DNA of 64,000 nt from Caprella mutica (lineage: Eukaryota; Arthropoda; Malacostraca; Amphipoda; Caprellidae): positions 218,539 to 282,538 of the forward strand of contig CANNZV010000926.1 in assembly GCA_947561585.1 (NCBI GenBank), given 5' to 3'. Under the pieces are notes generated by a model, which saw only the letters and a program-made list of their open reading frames with translations, was not told where the DNA came from and searched no databases. Every line of letters starts with the position of its first letter. The stretch's first letter is position 1. Shown here piece after piece: positions 59,151-64,000 of this stretch. The position numbers were made by a program, and so were the translations under genes.

Positions 59151-59410
59151 CCCAGCATACGCTTCATCCACGCTCTGAGCTGGATGGAGTAGTGGAAGAG
59201 AACCACTTTGGCTTGTGTTTCCTCTCGGTAAACGATCCATCCACGCTCTGAGTTGGGTAGAGTGGTGTAAGAGAACCCTATTTGTTTGTGTTTTATCCCA
59301 TTACACGCTTCATCCACGCTCTGAGCTGGATGGAGTGGTGGAAGAAAACCCCTTTTTTGTGTTTTATCCCAGTACACGCTTCATCCACGCTCTAAGCTGG
59401 ATGGAGTGTT
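59150..59410. repeat. about 70-bp tandem repeat, four copies
   Basis: Units with 'cttcatccacgctctgagct' and 'ggatggagtggtggaagaga' start right behind the cysteine cluster of the pseudogene, so they may be its 3' region. Confidence 0.85.
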
Positions 59411-59627
59411 TTCATTTCAATTGATTCCTCGCAACAGAAAATATACTAATAGAACTTTATATCAAAGCTATAAGTCAGTAAGAAGAGGAAATATTTGAAA
59501 ATATCAGGATTATGCAGCCATTTTTGGATAATGACTGCCATTCAGCTTTTTTGGTTAGGTGTAGCCTATTGAAATGTGTTTCATTGGATTCCTGGCCCCA
59601 GAAAATGGGATCAGTGTTAATTCATCG

Positions 59628-59695
59628 CGGGTAAATTCATCGCAGTAAATTCATCGCGTGGTAAATTCATCGCATGGTAAATTCATCGCATATAG
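59628..59695. repeat. taaattcatcgc word repeat
   Basis: Five words 'taaattcatcgcgtgg'. The style is that of the foldback-like ends, but no GGTNCTAGG terminus or partner was found. Confidence 0.5.
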
Positions 59696-60219
59696 TATAT
59701 CATCGGTGATATATAGGAAGGTAGATAATACAAATAATAGAGAGGTATATATAAACTAGTTACGTTGATTGGAATGATAAATGTATAACTCATGTGAGAA
59801 GGAGATTGTTGTATTAATATAGTCATACTTAGTTATTTGTATATATTCATTTGTTGTCTTTAGCTAATGTATTGTATAATTTTAACAGCTCAGCATAATT
59901 GTCTTATGATATCATTTCCTGATTCTAGTTATGACTCGTGTTGTATATTTGTTTCTTTTTTTCATTATATAAATGCCATGTTAAATCAATCTAGAGTCAG
60001 TTGTCTGCAGTGCATCGCAGAGTTATCTCCTATATTAATCAGTTATAATAAACTTATACTTTTAAACTAGTAAAAACCAGTGTTCATTTAACTTGATTTA
60101 TCAATATCTACCAATGGAGGAGTTTAACTTACAACATTGGTCAAGCTTTGGTGATTGATAGTATACTTTTCACATATTAACACTGACACAATCACTGAGG
60201 GAATACGTATGGGGCTTAC

Positions 60220-60493
60220 TTAGTTTCCAATGCTGTAGGTGCGGCTGGAAACTCTTCGGAACCACTGTACTATGGTGTTGGTAATGGCTACAGTCCTCCA
60301 CTAGAACTGTGCCAATTGACGTGGACGACAACTCTTGTGAATCTGCGGTACTATGATGGTGACTCTGATTTCGGACTCCTCCTGCTTGTTGCATGTCTGC
60401 TCTGACACAAGAGAGTTTATTCGGCGACGTCAAAAGCTGTTCTGCAACGTCAGAAACTGTTCTGCAATCAACTTCAGTTGCAGGTTCCCTCAT
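60220..60493 (-). CDS. possible exon, unknown protein
   Basis: It opens with ATG at 60493 after an in-frame TAG and codes about 91 residues rich in Ser, His and Gln (MREPATEVDCRTVSDVAEQL at the start). It then meets GTAAGC (60219), a fair splice donor. GC is higher than in the surroundings. I do not recognise it; it could be an element-derived frame. Upstream, 'caccccagccttag' near 60670 could be an acceptor. Confidence 0.3.
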
Positions 60494-60969
60494 CCTGTCT
60501 CGTCTGGGCTTTGACTATGTCGTAAAATATGCAACCTTTGCAGTCAGGGAAATGCTGCTGGGACCCATAAAATTGCAAGATTCAGTCACTAGGATCCTAT
60601 CTCCACCACTATGATATTTTCTTCTACACCACAATGAGATTTTCATCGCCTAAGACCTGCGATGGAACCTAAGGCTGGGGTGAGAGAAGACGTCAGCCCG
60701 CCGGGGTTTTATCCAGACCGGTAAACTATGACTCTCTTGTGAGCAGAGTTAAAACAGAACGGAGAAGAGTGAGGTCGGTTGAGTGAGAGCTTCATAATCT
60801 CAATCCATCGCTTATATACTCCCAAGATTAATCTAAAACTCCACCTAAATCCAAACGTACACACAGAGAGAAAAAAAACATATTTTGGCATATTTTCTTT
60901 GTAAAATTGCTTCCAATTGATTTTGATTGAAAGATATCTACTTCCTTTGGAAGTATTTTTTAGCATATT

Positions 60970-62480
60970 TCTTTACCAGAAAGTAATATTCGATTCATTG
61001 CAATGAGGCTTTCTACTAAGAAAAATTTAGCATCTACACAATTCGTTCTCGGATTAAAATAGATACTGTTTTTTGTTATCAATAATGCAAGTGAGCTTCC
61101 TGAGAATTAATGTTTATTTTAAATTGACATTTGCGCATATTTTAACACTAATTTTGTTAAGTATTCATATTAATTAAAAAGTTTTGAATGTTTTTCCAAT
61201 AGACCTGCAATAGCCAGGTCTTTAATATATTATAGTATGGTAACCTAAGCAAAACTATTTTTTACTTTTATTCATATATATAATATTAATTATCAATTAG
61301 AATGTGCATACACCTCTTCACCAATTTACTCAAATGTACTTATGAGTAAATTTCGAGTTCCACCCATTCGTGATCATCCACTCTACCATTACTGGGATTT
61401 ACTTATTAATTCGTAGATTTATATTGGCTTTACCAAATTGTTCTAGATTTTAAAACATTTAAAATGTATTCCTTCTTTTTTTACAATCAATTTCCTTTGC
61501 AGAATCTTCTGTCACTAAATTAATATCCCGCTCTATAGTTTGGGTATGGCAAGGAATTTTAGAGAAATTAAGGACTTTAAATCAATCAATTCCATAATCA
61601 TCTCCGTTGAAAAGTCTTTTGTCATTGGATGATCACTGTGAACTAGATTTTTGTCTTTATTAATCATTGAATGGTAATAATCAGCTTGAAAGTACAATTT
61701 ACTGTACATAGATCACTAATGTTTAGTACCCCCATTGTTATTTACGCCATAGCATCTACAGAGTCTTCACCAACAACAGTACTGTACATAGATCACTAAT
61801 GTTTTGTTTAAGATATTTCAAATATGATGCACCTCAAACTTCCCAAAAATGTTTAGCACTATTGTTTACACACTCTGAAATTATATATATGGAAAGGTTA
61901 TTAATTTACAATATATTTGAATAAATGAAGTGATATATTTAGACAAATTTCAAATTAAACACCATCCAAAAGATATTTAAGAATAACCGTTGAACAAATT
62001 CGTTTATAAATCAAATTTCTAAAGTGTACCACACACAAGGAATGCATGCCAAATAAAATATTGCACTCAGTGTATGTAAAATAGGGAATAAGAATATAAT
62101 CACCTAGATATCTCTCAGTGTCTCTTGTGTCGCCCCTGATCTATAGTCTCCTAACCTCACCAACAACAGTACATAGATCATCATCTTATGTTATTGCTAA
62201 CGTTAAATAGAGACAAAACAGGGAAATAATCACTTATAAATTCTAACTAATCATTCTGTTTCCTTATGCTGATAGGCAGAATTAAAAATCTTAGGCTAAA
62301 ATTAGTGAATCAGAAATATGCCCAATATTGATAAAGGAACCTTTCATTATATATAATAGATAATCAATTGAAATCAAAGCGTTATCACTTCAAACATGAC
62401 TAAATGTTAATTAATTAAAACTAGTAATAGCTATAGTTGATTAAATATTAGCAAAATACACCTACAGATACCCTCTATGT
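60970..62480. other. no recognisable gene
   Basis: 'tactgtacatagatcactaa' followed by tgttt occurs near 61702 and 61783, and 'caccaacaacagtac' three times (61770, 62159 and near). Otherwise AT-rich with nothing supported. Confidence 0.4.
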
Positions 62481-62534
62481 TGTAGAAAATGAGAAAACTT
62501 CTGAAGAAATTGATGAAAATCTCATCCATGGACC

Positions 62535-62729
62535 TCATAGATTTTCCTGCGTGAAGAAGAATATTAGTTATTCTACTTAATACTTATATTTAGAATCATC
62601 CAATTTATGCAGCTAACCGTCAAATTGTGGGTATTACAACTAAGATGCACTCTAGGGGTATGTTTCCTCTGCTAATTTTATTCACTCACCAAATAGAGTT
62701 CCAAGTTTCGCGATTTGTCTTCATTCACC
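62535..62729 (-). CDS. last two exons of a HEPN-NACHT-LRR paralogue
   Basis: Exon 62729-62690 (40 bp; VNEDKSRNLELYL) has acceptor 'cttacag' and donor GTGAGT. Exon 62546-62535 (GAA AAT CTA TGA) has acceptor 'cacgcag'. Both match exons 6 and 7 of the gene at 16399-26660 in length, frame and splice sites, and the introns around them are also alike. The remaining exons must lie beyond the right edge, with the palindromic element 62988-63944 in the preceding intron. Confidence 0.6.
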
Positions 62730-62987
62730 CTGTAAGTAAATAACAGTGAGATGACACATCGAAGTAACACCTATTAGGTTAACTTGTAATGACACAGATG
62801 TTGAATTTAAATCAACCTTTCCTTCAGTTTTGATTTTTTAATTAGGTTGCAACATCTTTTGTTGAAATTTTTACGTAATAATAATTGAGTTTATAATAGA
62901 GAATATTTGCTAGTCAGTTGTGTCGATAAAATCTGCTTCTTATTTCAATACTGTATATCTTCCGTTATTTCATCTATGAAATATGTA

Positions 62988-63944
62988 CAGTATGGGCCAC
63001 AAAAATGTTTCCTCTTTTTCATTTACTTATAAATCGTTAACCAATGGACGAAAAAACGGTATCTTGGTCTCTTTTGACTGCTTCTTATTGTTCTATTAAC
63101 TGGTAAAAACAATTTTTAACTGATGGACAACGTTTAAGAACAGGTAAGCAAATAGTGAGGGTGACTATTTTTGTCATTGCGCGAAGGTTATTCTTAAAGC
63201 TAACTCTGTTATTTTACTTACTAAAAGGCAGTGAATAAAAGAGAAAATATTTATAATGGTAGACACTTTAATACAGAGTGCTTACACTTCTTCCTTGGAA
63301 ATAGAACAACTTTAGTGACATTTTGATCTCATCGAAGTTTTCGCTCTGAATATTCGTTCTTCGCTTGTTCATTGCATGGTTAAGGCTCGCTTCACACTTG
63401 CATTTTTAACAGCACGGAAAAAAGCTCTTCCTAAAATGTGTTCACACATGCGTTTTTTCATCGTTGAAGGAAAAATGTAATGTGATTTTTCCATCATCGA
63501 TAAAAAAAATGCAGGTGTAAACACATTTTAAGAAGAGCTTTTTTCCGCGGAGTTAAAAATGCAAGTGTGAAGCGGGTCTTAACCATGCAATGAACAAGCG
63601 AAGAACGAATATTTAGAGTGAAAATTTCGATGAGATCGAAATGTCACTAAAGTTGATCTATTTCCAAATAGTTTCCAAGGAAGAAGTGTAAGCACCCTGT
63701 ACTATAATGTCTACCATTATTATTTTTTCCTTTTATTCACTGCCTTTTAGTAAGTAAAATAACAGAGTTAGCTCTAAGAATAACCTTCGCGCAATGATAA
63801 AAATAGTCACCCTCACTCTTTGCTTACCTGTTCTTAAACGTTGTCCATCAGTTAAGAAAAGTGACCAAAATACAGTTTTTTCGTCCATTGATTAACGATT
63901 TAAAAGCATTTGAAAAAGCGGAAACATTTTTGTGGCCCATACTG
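62988..63944. mobile_element. 957-bp palindromic mariner-type element
   Basis: Ends CAGTATGGGCCACAAAAATG and CATTTTTGTGGCCCATACTG are inverted between TA dinucleotides. The two arms of about 390 bp are near-complete complements all the way to the element nested in the middle. No coding sequence. Confidence 0.9.
63384..63578. mobile_element. TTAA MITE nested at the palindrome centre
   Basis: 'ggctcgcttcacacttgc' and 'gcaagtgtgaagcgggtc' are inverted ends between TTAA on both sides (63380-63383, 63579-63582). The outer flanks 'cattgcatgg' and 'ccatgcaatg' are themselves complements, so the insertion hit the exact dyad centre (TGGTTAACCA) of the host element. Confidence 0.85.
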
Positions 63945-64000
63945 TATATCTTTTATTTTTATCTCAAATTTTTCAGAGGTATCGGAAATGATTCCATTCC

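Overview
The window looks like AT-rich arthropod nuclear DNA. The signs are short spliced introns (about 80 bp in one gene), Jockey-like, Copia-like and mariner-like relics, many MITEs (short non-autonomous DNA transposons) and very long minisatellites. A hemipteran such as a planthopper is my best guess, but only as inference. Nothing is bacterial: there are no operons, rRNA, tRNA or CRISPR arrays that I can support.

Only a few genes are present, almost all on the minus strand. (1) A GT31 beta-1,3-glycosyltransferase is present twice: exon 1 of copy 1 at 4815-5908, and a complete two-exon copy 2 at 51866-54491. The two share coding, intron and 5' flank similarity, so this is a segmental duplication about 48 kb apart. 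(2) A spliced innate-immune-receptor-like gene runs from 26660 down to 16399: a HEPN-type N-terminus with an RNDVSH motif, a NACHT NTPase, then leucine-rich-like exons. I rebuilt it from one large exon plus six small exons whose splice phases all agree (about 967 residues). The last two exons of a paralogue are at 62535-62729, with the rest beyond the right edge. (3) A small three-exon gene of unknown function is at 8159-8645. (4) A broken copy of an invertebrate repeat gene with a PIN-like D-T-D motif and a CXC cysteine cluster is at 57660-59150. (5) A possible lone exon is at 60220-60493.

Layout: 1-2345 diverged complex repeat; 2.8-6.3 kb GT31 copy 1 with two inverted TTAA MITEs in its intron; 6.4-7.7 kb small repeats; 8.2-8.6 kb small gene; 9.2-10.9 kb dispersed repeat and dead mariner; 11.3-14.7 kb minisatellites; 16.4-26.7 kb HEPN-NACHT-LRR gene, whose 5.3-kb intron 3 carries a dead LINE, a dead mariner and several MITEs; 27-33 kb MITEs; 33.7-34.3 kb 9-bp array; 35.3-40.3 kb 29-bp array; 42.6-45.4 kb 32-bp array; 46.4-48.7 kb giant foldback; 50.4-51.4 kb foldback-like element; 51.6-54.5 kb GT31 copy 2; 54.9-60.7 kb element relics; 62.5-62.7 kb NLR paralogue end; 63-64 kb palindromic element.

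The most unusual non-genic signal is a set of about a dozen element ends whose terminal inverted repeats are themselves built from short 'word' repeats. The word differs between families, but the outer termini are related (GGTNCTAGG at one end, complement of CCGGTCACC at the other). Two intact members have 8- and 9-bp target duplications, and a third has a possible degraded 9-bp one. They resemble Drosophila Foldback elements in build.
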